A stretch of 64,000 nucleotides of DNA, taken from contig NZ_CP012670.1 of NCBI RefSeq assembly GCF_004135735.1, positions 8,014,501 through 8,078,500 of the forward strand, read 5' to 3'. The notes under the pieces were generated by a model, which was not told where the DNA came from, did no database searches, and saw only the letters and a program-made list of their open reading frames with translations. This DNA is from Sorangium cellulosum. Lineage in GTDB: Bacteria; Myxococcota_A; Polyangia; Polyangiales; Polyangiaceae. This document shows positions 8,306-18,777 of the stretch, piece after piece (within the stretch, counting starts at the first letter, position 1; every line of letters starts with the position of its first letter). The translations under genes and the position numbers were made by a program.

Positions 8306-9736
8306 TCACCGGCTCGGCCACGGCGCCGACGCGTACGTCGCCTCGGTGTTCGGAGGCGTCGCGCTGGCCGTGGTCCGCGCCGTGAAGCGCACCACCGTGC
8401 CGGCGGGGACGTGGCGGCTGATCGCCCACTCGCCCCACGACTGGTACTGAAGGTCGTAGCTCGAAGACCCCACCTGCGCCTTGACCGAGCCGACGTCGGT
8501 CAGGCGGCCCGACGGCGGAACGACCTTCACCTGGATCCACCAGTTGTTGATGTTCGGCGACACGGTGAACTGGAAGTTGGACGTCGTGCCTCCGCCGCCG
8601 CTCCCGCCCGTGCCCCCGCCGCCGCTTCCGCCCGTGCCGCCTCCACCTCCGCTGCCGCCCGCGCCGCTGCTGCCGCTCCCTTCCAGGATCTTCGACTTCA
8701 CCCACCTGCCCGACTCGGTCAGCGACGAATCCGGCCAGTTGCCGCCAGGACCGGCCCCGGGGCGGAGCGCGGAGGCCGTCTCGTCCTTGTCGAACAACGA
8801 CCAGTTGGCCCAGCTGATCTTCCTCGTGTCCAGCCAGCTCATCCAGGTCTGCGACTCGCTCAGGTTGAGCCCGCCGTTCCCCGAGGCGTCGCAGGTGCCG
8901 AACTCGGTCACGAACAGGGCCAGCCCCCTGTCGAGGGCGGTCTGCGCCTTGCGACGCAGCGACTCCCTGTGCGTGTTCGCGTAGAAGTGCAGCGTGTAGG
9001 CGATGTTGGACCGCCCGGTGATGGGGTCGCTGGCGGCGACGTCCACGTCCTGCGACCAGGTCGGCGTGCCCACCACGATCACGTTGTTGGCGCCCTGGGC
9101 GCGGATCGCGTCGATCACCTCGATGGCGTAGGGCTTGATCCTGGACCAGGGCTCGTTGTCCGGCTCGTTGAAGATCTCGAAGATCACGTTGGGCGTGTTC
9201 TTGTACTCCCGCGCCATCTCGGTGAAGAACGCCTTCGCCTGGTCCTTGTGATCGGTGGCGCTGTGATCGTGCCAGTCGATGATCACGTAGATGCCCTTGT
9301 CGACCGCGGCCCGGACGACGGTCCTCACCTTCTCCTTCTCGGCCGTCGGGTTCGTGAGGTACCCGCCCGACTCGACGGCCATCGCCGCGCGGACGACCGT
9401 CGCGCCCCAGCCGTCCGCGATCGTGTTGACGACGGACGCGTTGTAGAACGAGCCGGCCCACTGGCTCCAGAACAGGCTCATGCCCTTGAGCTGGACCTGC
9501 CGCCCGTGCTGATCCCGGAGCTGATTGCCCACGATCTGGAGCGCGCCGTGCGTGTCCACCGGCCTGCTCGACGCCGCGAACGACCCCTCGTCCGTGGGCT
9601 CCATCACGCCCTCTTCGCCGCTCACGTCCTCCGCCGAGGCCACACAGCCGCCCAGCGCGACCGCCTGCACCGCGGCAAAGCACAGACCGAGCCGGGTGCT
9701 CGAACCCGCCAACCAACCAGAAAGCAAGCCATTCAT
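8306..9736 (-). CDS. GH5-family endoglucanase lipoprotein with C-terminal carbohydrate-binding domain
   Basis: This is a predicted cellulase of 476 residues that hydrolyses beta-1,4-glucans at the cell surface. A signal peptide ends in lipobox ALGGC (Cys31). The GH5 catalytic domain (about 70-350) contains KGMSLFWSQW, VIIDWHDH, the acid/base Glu191 in EIFNEP and the nucleophile Glu278 in VTEFGT, with ISWANWSL closing the barrel. A Gly/Ser linker (about 375-405) leads to a beta-sandwich (NWWIQVKVVPPSG, SWGEWAISRHVP) that resembles expansin-type or CBM63-like modules; that identification is tentative. The ATG at 9736 has GGAGGA 6 nt upstream, which rejects the longer frame to 9808. Confidence 0.9.
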   Translation of the reverse strand: MNGLLSGWLAGSSTRLGLCFAAVQAVALGGCVASAEDVSGEEGVMEPTDEGSFAASSRPVDTHGALQIVGNQLRDQHGRQVQLKGMSLFWSQWAGSFYNASVVNTIADGWGATVVRAAMAVESGGYLTNPTAEKEKVRTVVRAAVDKGIYVIIDWHDHSATDHKDQAKAFFTEMAREYKNTPNVIFEIFNEPDNEPWSRIKPYAIEVIDAIRAQGANNVIVVGTPTWSQDVDVAASDPITGRSNIAYTLHFYANTHRESLRRKAQTALDRGLALFVTEFGTCDASGNGGLNLSESQTWMSWLDTRKISWANWSLFDKDETASALRPGAGPGGNWPDSSLTESGRWVKSKILEGSGSSGAGGSGGGGGTGGSGGGGTGGSGGGGTTSNFQFTVSPNINNWWIQVKVVPPSGRLTDVGSVKAQVGSSSYDLQYQSWGEWAISRHVPAGTVVRFTARTTASATPPNTEATYASAPWPSR

Positions 9737-10102
9737 CGTGTCCTCCAGGGCTCTCCCGCCGGATCCGCCGGGCCACGAGAGGGCACCTCCGGGACGTGCC
9801 CCGCACACCCACGGCGCGGCCGGACGCCTGCTGGCCGGGCAGCCGCCGGCGCGGTGAGCCTGCGGGCGACGAGCGTCGCGGGAGCGCCGCGTCGTGACGA
9901 CCGATGCGGAACCAAGCTGGTCAAAGGAAGTCGACCCTCGCCCGCAGCCCCGGGGACGAGCCCCGAGACGGCAGCACGAGAGCCTGCCAGGCTCTTAGCA
10001 GACGCCGGCCAGATCTTGAATCCTCAATTTGGGACGAGCGCGAAGTGAAGCGCTGGTGAATCTTTCGATCTCGCCTCGACCGCCGGAGCGCCGGGCCCGG
10101 GC
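9737..10102. other. Intergenic region, probable GH5 promoter area
   Basis: The 366 bp between the GH5 start and the 3' end of the hybrid kinase contain a short less GC-rich stretch around 10015-10065 (ATCTTGAATCCTCAATTTGG). No gene, repeat or convincing hairpin is seen. Confidence 0.5.
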
Positions 10103-12107
<2,005 letters not shown>

Positions 12108-12118
<11 letters not shown>

Positions 12119-13238
12119 CGGGCAACCTCACGCAGAAGACGGCGCCGGGCGCGTTGTCCTCGACCCAGATGCGCCCGCCGTGCGCCTCGACCGCCATCTT
12201 GCAGAACGCGAGCCCCAGGCCGCGGCCCGCCCGCTGGGCGGCCTGCGCGTCGGCGTCGAGCTGGACGAAGCGCTCGAACACCCGCGCGCGCATCTCGGGC
12301 GGGAGCCCCCGCCCGGAGTCCGCCACGCGGAGCTCCACCTCGGCGCCGTCCTTGACCGCGCTCACGGTCACCGCGGTCCCGACCGGGGCGTGGAGGATGG
12401 CGTTCTCGAGGAGGTTCTCGATCGTGCGGCGCAAGAGGTCCGGATCCGCCTGGACGGCGGGCGCCTCGACGGCCTCGCGGAGCGACAGCGACCGGGAGCT
12501 CGCGCGCAGCTCGAGCGCGGCGAACAGCTCGCCGACGAGCGCGCGGAGGTCGACGCGCGCGCGCTCGGGGGTGAGCCGCCCCTCCTCGCTCTTGCTGATG
12601 TCGAGCAGGTTGTAGACGAGCCGCAGGAGCGACCGCGCCTGGTCGCGGATGTGCCGCGCGGAGTCGCGCGCGTCCTCCGGGAGCCCGCGATCCCGGAGCA
12701 GGACCTGCGCGTGCAGGTCCATGCTGCTCACGGGGTTCTTGAGGTCGTGCACGACGAAGGCCATGAGCTGCTCCTTCTGGAGCTGGAGGCGCATGAGGGC
12801 GTCGCGCTGCTGCCGGACGCGCTCGACGTGCTCGCGCAGCTCCGCGCCGAGCCGGCGCATCCGGAGCGCCGTCTGCACCCGCACGAGCAGCTCCGCCGGG
12901 CGGACCGGCTTCGTCAGGAAGTCGTCCCCGCCGGCGCGCAGCGCGCTGTCGAACGTGTCGACGTCGCGGAGCGCGGTCAGGAACACGATGGGCGTGTCCG
13001 CGCCCTCGGGCAGGCCGCGGATCCGGGCGCACACGGCGAAGCCGTCCATCCCCGGCATGCGCACGTCGAGCAGCACGCAGTCCGGCCTGTGGCGCTCGAA
13101 CTGGCCGATCCCCTCCTCGCCGGAGGCGGCGAGCACGACGTCGTAGCCGTCGTCCTCGAGCGTCGCCTGCGCGAGGGCGCGGTTCTGCTCGTTGTCGTCG
13201 ACGACGAGCACCCTGGATCTCGGCTCCTGCTGCTCCAT
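12108..13238 (-). CDS. Response regulator-histidine kinase fusion (REC-HisKA-HATPase)
   Basis: This protein of 376 residues has an N-terminal receiver (Asp58 in CVLLDVRMPGMDG, Lys110 in FLTKPVRP). A coiled-coil linker leads to a HisKA domain with His164 in AFVVHDLKNPVSS, then a HATPase with NLLENAILHAP, VADSGRGLPP and GRGLGLAFCKM. The order REC before kinase means the kinase activity is probably gated by phosphorylation from another sensor. The ATG at 13238 has GAGGAGG 5 nt upstream, which rejects the longer frame to 13271. It is the first gene of a two-gene operon with the hybrid kinase. Confidence 0.94.
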
Positions 13239-13273
13239 GCGCCCTCCTCGGCGGCGCGAGCTTACATGCAAAC

Positions 13274-13321
13274 GGGCCGGCCGGGGCGCGGGCGCGCGCA
13301 GCGCCCTGCCCCGGCCGGCCC
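13274..13321 (-). terminator. Strong GC hairpin after the cysteine-ladder gene
   Basis: GGGCCGGCCGGGGC and its exact 14-bp inverted copy are separated by a 20-nt loop. The hairpin lies between the stop of the cysteine-rich lipoprotein gene (13374) and the start of the kinase operon (13238). No U-tract follows on the minus strand, so an intrinsic or Rho-assisted terminator is inferred. Confidence 0.55.
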
Positions 13322-13373
13322 TGGGACGATCGTCCTCGCCCGGCCGCGGCGCGGAGGCCGCGGCCGGCCGCGA

Positions 13374-14552
13374 TCACTCGATCTCGAGCTCGGCCATCAC
13401 CTTGCCGCTGGCCGTGAGCCCGGCCTCGACGTTGATGAGCGCCGTCTCGATGGCCCGGCCCGCCGGGATGAGGCACGCCGTCGCCTTCACGCTGCCGCCG
13501 ACCGCGCCGTCGAGGTTGGCCGAGGCGTCGACCACCGCCTGGGCGTTGTCGACGAGGAGCTGGCCGCGCGCCTTGGCCACGACCAAGAGCCGCGGCAGGT
13601 TCGCCTTGAGCGTCGCGATCGCCGCGCTGAGGCTCTCCTCACCCGAGATCTCGACCGACGGCTCCTTGCAGTCGGCCTTCGCGCTCGCGCTCGCCTCGCA
13701 GGAGCCGCTGCACTCCGCGCTGCCCTGGCACTCGGCGCTCGGCGGCTCGAGCTGCGCCTTGCACTTCGGCGCCTCGTAGTCGACCGAGCAGCCGCCCGTG
13801 CAATCGGCGTTGCACTTCACGTCGACGCCGGCGTCGATCTGGCACGAGCCGCGGCACTCGCCCTTGCAGGTGCCCTCGCACGCGCCGCGGCACTCGCCGT
13901 TCGCCCCCTCGACCGAGCAGGCGCCGTCGCACTCGCCCTCGCACGTGCCCTGGCACGTCCCCTCGCAGGCGACGGCCAGGTTGGCCGAGCCCTCGCACGT
14001 GCCGGTGCACTCCGCCGTGCACCGGCCGGAGAGCTTGCCGGGATCGCAGCGCGCGACGATCTGCCCCGGGTCCACCTGGCACTCGACGTTGGCGCTGCAC
14101 CTCGCCTCGCAGTTCGCCTGCACGCTCGCGTCGATCGTGCAGCTCGGCGGCTGGAAGCTGATCGTGAGCTCGCCCGACGCGGCCCCGAGCCGCTCCACGG
14201 CGAGGTCGCACCACGCGTTCGCCCGCGCGCTCGGGCTCGTCGCCGTGACCTCCCCCGGGTTCGCGCCGAGGTCGATCGCGATCGCCTGACACGCGTTCGT
14301 GACGTCCGTCACCAGCGCGCCCGCGGCGCCGGTGAAGTCCGACACCGATTGCATGAAAGCACCATAGTTGAGCTCGGCCTGGGCATCGAGCCCCCACTCC
14401 ACCGCGGCGAGATCGGCGCCCGGCGTGAACTCGCTACAACACAGGTCCTGCTGCGCCTTGGAGACCTCCTCACATCCCATCAGCGGAAGCGCGGAGAGCC
14501 CGGCCAGTGTGAGAGGGATTGTCGCGATTCGCCACGTCGTCCGGATGTTCAT
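13374..14552 (-). CDS. Cysteine-ladder lipoprotein of unknown function
   Basis: This is an exported lipoprotein of 392 residues with lipobox LPLMGC. After an N-terminal domain (about residues 30-135) comes a cysteine-rich middle of about 150 residues. There Cys recurs every fourth residue in C-x-G-x runs such as CEGTCQGTCEGECDGAC and CRGACEGTCKGECRGSC. The last 100 residues (SLSAAIATLKANLPRLLVVAKARG) look helical and Cys-free. The regular C-x3-C spacing suggests a rod or solenoid held by disulfides outside the cytoplasm. AAGGAG lies 7 nt before the ATG at 14552. Similar Cys-rich proteins occur in myxobacteria but I know of no assigned role. Confidence 0.8.
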   Translation of the reverse strand: MNIRTTWRIATIPLTLAGLSALPLMGCEEVSKAQQDLCCSEFTPGADLAAVEWGLDAQAELNYGAFMQSVSDFTGAAGALVTDVTNACQAIAIDLGANPGEVTATSPSARANAWCDLAVERLGAASGELTISFQPPSCTIDASVQANCEARCSANVECQVDPGQIVARCDPGKLSGRCTAECTGTCEGSANLAVACEGTCQGTCEGECDGACSVEGANGECRGACEGTCKGECRGSCQIDAGVDVKCNADCTGGCSVDYEAPKCKAQLEPPSAECQGSAECSGSCEASASAKADCKEPSVEISGEESLSAAIATLKANLPRLLVVAKARGQLLVDNAQAVVDASANLDGAVGGSVKATACLIPAGRAIETALINVEAGLTASGKVMAELEIE

Positions 14553-14957
14553 CGGGAAACTCCTTGGTTGGTTGTCGGGAGCGCTGCAGGTGCCGGCTCG
14601 CCACAGACGAGCGGCGATCGCCCGCGAACACGGCCGCTCACCACCGATTCGTCCCCGGTGGCGGCCGTGGCCTTCGAAGCGCGGCGAGAATAGCTCACAG
14701 ATCGGCCCCGCTGACAAGGACCACGTTGTGGAATTCTTCCTGTTCTGGACGGCGCCCTCGGCGGGCCCGCGCGCCGCGCGCAATCGAGGGCTGCGCGCGA
14801 GGGCCGATGGCGGTCGCCGCGGCGCGCGGCGACTGCCGAGCGCCGACCTCCGGACGTCCGGGGGCGAATCATCGGCAGATGGCCTGTCGTGGATTGACAT
14901 GGCCCATCATCGAATTCCCTGTTGCAGAGCCCCGTCGGACCGTAGGACAATCGCCGC
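14553..14957. promoter_or_regulatory. Divergent intergenic region with possible -35 box
   Basis: These 405 bp separate the divergent cysteine-ladder and CAP-domain genes and must carry both promoters. A consensus -35 hexamer TTGACA is visible at 14894-14899 reading toward the CAP gene, but no good -10 stands 16-18 bp downstream. The start sites are therefore undefined. Confidence 0.3.
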
Positions 14958-15515
14958 GTGACGACGCTCGGTCCACGGCTCCCCAGGCACGCGCTGGTCT
15001 CTCTCCTGGCGCTCGCGCTCGCGCTCGCGGCCGGGTGCGGGGGCACGTCGGACGACGAGGGCCTGGCCGGCGAGCCGCCCGCGATGCACGGGATGACGGC
15101 GGCGCACAACAGGGCGCGCGCCGCGGTCGACCCGCCCGCCGCCCGGCCGCTCCCGCCCCTGTCGTGGTCGCCGGAGCTCGCCGCGGTGGCCCAGGCCCAC
15201 GCCGACGGGTGCGTGTTCAGCCATAGCAAGGGCACCTACGGAGAGAACCTGTTCGCCACGGGCGGCGCGTCCGCCACACCGGAGGACGTGGTCGCCACCT
15301 GGGTCGAGGAGGCGGCGTATTACGACCTCGAGGACAACACCTGCAGCGGCACCTGCGGGCATTACACCCAGGTGGTGTGGGCGAGCTCCCTCCGGCTCGG
15401 CTGCGGCGTCGCCGATTGCAAGGGCAACTCGCCGTTCGGCGGGGGCTCATGGCAGCTCTGGGTCTGCAATTACGATCCTCCGGGCAACTTCATCGGCCGG
15501 CCCCCCTACGAATAG
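14958..15515 (+). CDS. CAP/SCP (PR-1-like) domain lipoprotein
   Basis: This is a predicted exported lipoprotein of 185 residues. A signal peptide ends in ALAAGC. The CAP domain shows the family signatures: AHNRARAAV at its start, LSWSPELAAVAQAHADGCVFSHS, GENLF, GHYTQVVWASSLRLGCG and WVCNYDPPGN. The CAP His/Glu cavity residues appear present. Bacterial CAP proteins bind lipids or other small ligands or act in predation and wall interaction; no specific role can be read here. The start is GTG at 14958 and the upstream region lacks a strong ribosome-binding site, so the exact start is less certain than the family. Confidence 0.9.
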   Translation: MTTLGPRLPRHALVSLLALALALAAGCGGTSDDEGLAGEPPAMHGMTAAHNRARAAVDPPAARPLPPLSWSPELAAVAQAHADGCVFSHSKGTYGENLFATGGASATPEDVVATWVEEAAYYDLEDNTCSGTCGHYTQVVWASSLRLGCGVADCKGNSPFGGGSWQLWVCNYDPPGNFIGRPPYE

Positions 15516-15596
15516 CCGGGCTCTCCCGGCGTTCCAGCGCTCCGCGGCGTCCTCGAGCCCTCCCCGCCCCTCGCCCGCTCTGGTATCGCAGCCGCG

Positions 15597-16733
15597 ATGG
15601 ATTTCGGATGGACCCCTGCCCAGCGCGCCGTCCACGATCGCATGCGCGCCCTCGGCGCCGAGGCCGACGCCGCGGCCCCGGAGGAGCGCATGCGCGTCCT
15701 CGCCCGGGGCGGCGCGCTCGGCCTGCCGGTCGCCCGCGATCTCGGCGGCGAGGGGCTCGACCTCGTCACGACGGCGCTCGCCTACGAGGGCCTCGGCGCG
15801 ACGCTGCGCGACGGCGGCGTCCTGCTCGCGGCGGGGGCGCACCTCTTCGGCGTGGCGCTCCTGCTCGCCCGGGTGGGCACCCCCGCGCAGCAGCGCGCGT
15901 GGCTGCCGCGGCTCGCGCGCGGCGACGCCATGGCGACCGTCGCGGCGACCGAGGCCGGCTCCGGCTCGGACATCGCGTCCGTGGAGGCCGCGGCCGAGCG
16001 CACCGCCGCGGGGTACCGGCTCACGGGCGAGAAGCGGTACGTGACCTGGGCCGACGGGGCCGACGTGTACTTCGTCGTGGCGCGGGATGGCGGCGAGGGC
16101 GGCGCCGCCGCCCCGGCGCGCGGCCTCACGGCGCTGCTCGTCCCCCGCGCGAGCGCCCCCGCGGGGAGCGTCCGCGCCGGCGCGCCGCTCGCGACCGCGG
16201 GGCTGCGCGGCGCCCGGCTCGCGCCCGTGTCGTTCTCCGGCTGCGAGCTCGGCGAGGGCGCGCTCCTCGGCCGCCCGGGCGCCGGCCTCGCCGTCTTCCA
16301 GATCGCGATGACCTACGAGCGCGCGCTGATCCTCGCCTTTCGCCTCGGCGCCATGGAGCGCGCCCTCGGCGAGGCCGTGCGCTTCGCCCGCGAGCGCGCG
16401 GTAGGCGGCCACGCGATCGCGCGCCACCAGGCGATCGCCCACCGCATCGCGCACATGAAGCTGCGGCTCGAGACCTCCCGGCTGCTCGTCTACCGCGCCG
16501 CGTGGGAGCTCGATCAGGGCCGCCGCGGCCAGGCCGAGGCCGCGCTCGCCAAGTGGCACGCCGCCGACGCCGCGCTCCGGTCCGCGCTGGATGATCTCTC
16601 GATCCGCGGCGGGGCCGGGTACCTCGAGGAGAGCGGCCTGCCGTCGGCCGTGGACGACGCGCTGGGCGGCGGCATCCATTCGGGGACGGCCGACGTGCTC
16701 GCCACGATCGTGGCCCGGTGGCTGGGCCTTTGA
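15597..16733 (+). CDS. Acyl-CoA dehydrogenase family flavoprotein
   Basis: This FAD-dependent enzyme of 378 residues has the usual three-part fold: a helical N-domain, a beta domain with AATEAGSGSDIAS and YRLTGEKRYVTWADGAD, and a helical C-domain with ARHQAIAHRIAHMK and GGAGYLEE. The common YEGT catalytic segment near the C-terminus reads IHSGT. A Glu occurs instead in TYERALILAFRLGAM, the position used by isovaleryl-CoA and long-chain dehydrogenases, so that Glu is the likely base. The substrate is unknown. A palindrome directly after the stop probably terminates both this gene and the convergent DUF1552 gene. Confidence 0.87.
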   Translation: MDFGWTPAQRAVHDRMRALGAEADAAAPEERMRVLARGGALGLPVARDLGGEGLDLVTTALAYEGLGATLRDGGVLLAAGAHLFGVALLLARVGTPAQQRAWLPRLARGDAMATVAATEAGSGSDIASVEAAAERTAAGYRLTGEKRYVTWADGADVYFVVARDGGEGGAAAPARGLTALLVPRASAPAGSVRAGAPLATAGLRGARLAPVSFSGCELGEGALLGRPGAGLAVFQIAMTYERALILAFRLGAMERALGEAVRFARERAVGGHAIARHQAIAHRIAHMKLRLETSRLLVYRAAWELDQGRRGQAEAALAKWHAADAALRSALDDLSIRGGAGYLEESGLPSAVDDALGGGIHSGTADVLATIVARWLGL

Positions 16734-16735
16734 CG

Positions 16736-16751
16736 ACGCTGGCGCCAGCGT
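16736..16751. terminator. Perfect 16-bp palindrome between convergent genes
   Basis: ACGCTGGCGCCAGCGT begins 2 bp after the acyl-CoA dehydrogenase stop and lies 32 bp from the convergent DUF1552 stop. It is a plausible compact bidirectional terminator. Confidence 0.55.
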
Positions 16752-16782
16752 GGGGGGTGCGGCCGCTCGGGGACGAGGCCGC

Positions 16783-18426
16783 TCAGGAGCTCGCCCTGAG
16801 CGCGGCGAACTCGCCTGGATCGTGGATGGTGGGGGGATTGATGCCGCCACCGATGAAGTCCTCCGTCCGGTCGTACATGCCGAAGTGGGTCACCGGCGCC
16901 GGACCGCCCGGCGCCGGGAAGCCGTCCGCGCCTGCCTTGACCCCGAGGGCGTTCATCAAGTTGCAGTAGTACTTGTTGATCGGCGCGTTGGCGAGCGACG
17001 GATCGGTCCCCGTGGACTGGGTGTGTCCGTTGACCTCGCTCGGGGCGCCGTCGACACACGCGCTCTCGCTGTTGCCGGTCGTGAGATCGGGCGAGCCGTC
17101 CTCGACGTTCACCGCCCAGCCGGTCTTGAAATAGCCGCCGGCGCTGCCGACCTGGACGATCGGAAGGTTGTTGAGGTTGCGGGCGTTGCCGTCGGACGCG
17201 TCCTGGAACCAGACGGCCGCGCAGCTATCGAGGAGCGTCCCGTCGCCCTCGTCGATACGGCTCAGCTGCTCGACGAGGTTGGCGAACTTCCTCGCATGAT
17301 AATCGTCGATCTTGAGGAGCATGTCGATCACACCGGAGACGCAGGAGCCCCCGTGGCTCGTACTCCCTGTGCGATTCGCGAGATCACCGCACAGGCTCGT
17401 CAGGCCGAGCCCCCGAAAAAGGTGGTTCCCGGGGTACTTCAGGAAGATGACGGGGTTCGCGTTGCACGCCGCCGCGAGCACGGCGAGGTTCGAATAGAGG
17501 TCCGCCCCGTCCATGCTGTCCGAGATCCGCCGCGTCAGCACGTCTTCGTCGAGGCTCAAGGGCACGCTCGACAGGTCGACGGTCTCTCGCGTCACGCCGA
17601 GCGCCGCGGCGACGGACGCGTTGCACTGCGCAGAAGCGACGGTCCTCACGGTCTCGTCGAGGAGGGCCTTCCAGGCCTCCAGCTTGTTCCTGTCCGCCTG
17701 GCTCATGTCGAAGCGCGCGAGCGTGTCGAGATCGTCCCGCACGATGTCGATGATGCTCTTGCCGCGGACGGCCTGGTACGTGTCCGGAGACGGGAGGGGG
17801 TCCGAGAACAAGCCCGTGAGCCTGGCCAGGATCTCCGCCGGCGCGCCCAGACCCGGATACAGGGTCTCGGGCGCCGAGTACGAAATCGCCCTCTGAGGGC
17901 CTTCGTGGAAGTCTCCCATTCCCACGCGCATGAACAGGGGCTCGCCGCCCGGGCTGAGCTGTCGTGCGATGACGTGGTCCAGCGAGGGACCGGTCGGCAT
18001 GGCGTCGAACTTCACCTCGGCGGCGAACCTGAACGGGTCGTCGCTGTTGGGAGTGACCGGGTGGCACGTGAAGTACGACCCGTTCACCTGCGTGTGGCGA
18101 TCGTTCCCCTGCCCTCGCTTCAGGTCCGGCGTCCACTCGTTCATCGCGCGGATGCCGCGGGGCATGAGGAGCTTGTCGACGTAGGGCGTCAGGTGCTTGA
18201 GCGTCGTCGACTGGAGGTCCGCGGCGGTGAGCGGGCCGTGCGACTTCTTCGGGAAGAAGCGCGTCGTGATGCAGCCATAGTGCGTGTACATCACGATCAG
18301 CCGCCTCGGCGGCGTGGCCGGCTGCGCCTTCGCGGCGCGGCCTGCGATCGAGCCGAGGAACGGCGCCGCGACGCAAGCCCCGCCCAGACCCCGGAGGAAA
18401 ATTCTTCGATTCATGCGCTTTGTCAT
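16783..18426 (-). CDS. Tat-exported DUF1552 (HXXSHH-family) protein
   Basis: This protein of 547 residues is exported folded by the Tat system: the N-terminus carries the twin-arginine motif NRRIFLRGLGG and a hydrophobic stretch. The body matches DUF1552, including RRLIVMYTHYG, a THxG-type early block, YHARKFANLVEQL, DEGDGTLLDSC and NLPIVQVGSAGGYF. The motif that gives the Pfam family its name (HXXSHH) is degenerate here, reading TGSTSHGG. Family members usually sit beside DUF1592/1588-type cytochromes; here the divergent neighbour is a pentaheme cytochrome-like lipoprotein. The ATG at 18426 has AGGAAA 8 nt upstream; a second ATG lies four codons inside. The biochemical role is unknown. Confidence 0.88.
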   Translation of the reverse strand: MTKRMNRRIFLRGLGGACVAAPFLGSIAGRAAKAQPATPPRRLIVMYTHYGCITTRFFPKKSHGPLTAADLQSTTLKHLTPYVDKLLMPRGIRAMNEWTPDLKRGQGNDRHTQVNGSYFTCHPVTPNSDDPFRFAAEVKFDAMPTGPSLDHVIARQLSPGGEPLFMRVGMGDFHEGPQRAISYSAPETLYPGLGAPAEILARLTGLFSDPLPSPDTYQAVRGKSIIDIVRDDLDTLARFDMSQADRNKLEAWKALLDETVRTVASAQCNASVAAALGVTRETVDLSSVPLSLDEDVLTRRISDSMDGADLYSNLAVLAAACNANPVIFLKYPGNHLFRGLGLTSLCGDLANRTGSTSHGGSCVSGVIDMLLKIDDYHARKFANLVEQLSRIDEGDGTLLDSCAAVWFQDASDGNARNLNNLPIVQVGSAGGYFKTGWAVNVEDGSPDLTTGNSESACVDGAPSEVNGHTQSTGTDPSLANAPINKYYCNLMNALGVKAGADGFPAPGGPAPVTHFGMYDRTEDFIGGGINPPTIHDPGEFAALRASS

Positions 18427-18777
18427 GATTGTATTTTCCTGGCCTCGATGGACGCCAACGCCCGGCTGCCGCTCGGAACGCCCTCGGGACGCCCGCGGTC
18501 GCCACGTCTCCATCCTCTCTATATGCCCGCAAGCCCGTTGACGTATTTCGCCACGCCGGGCGCGCTCGTCGAGCGGAGGCAACCCGTCGCGCTGCGGCCG
18601 CGTTGGGCGCAGCACCGGCACCGTGCCAGCCGCACCTCTCGGCCCGAGCCGAGCGGCGGTCGCCGCCGGAGACGCGCCGGACGCGCCGCGCCGTCTGCGC
18701 CGGCGGAGCGGCCGACGTCGCGCGGGGGGCCTCGGAGGTGACGCAGCGACGGGAATGTTGTAGCCGCAACGATCGCT
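18427..18777. promoter_or_regulatory. Divergent intergenic region (DUF1552 / multiheme cytochrome)
   Basis: About 350 bp with no gene recognised. It must contain the promoters of the two divergent redox-related genes. No clear boxes, dyads or repeats stand out. Confidence 0.4.

Noticed and set aside
14894..14899. Complete sigma-70 promoter for the CAP-domain gene
   Set aside because: The TTGACA is perfect but no -10 hexamer lies at 16-18 bp.
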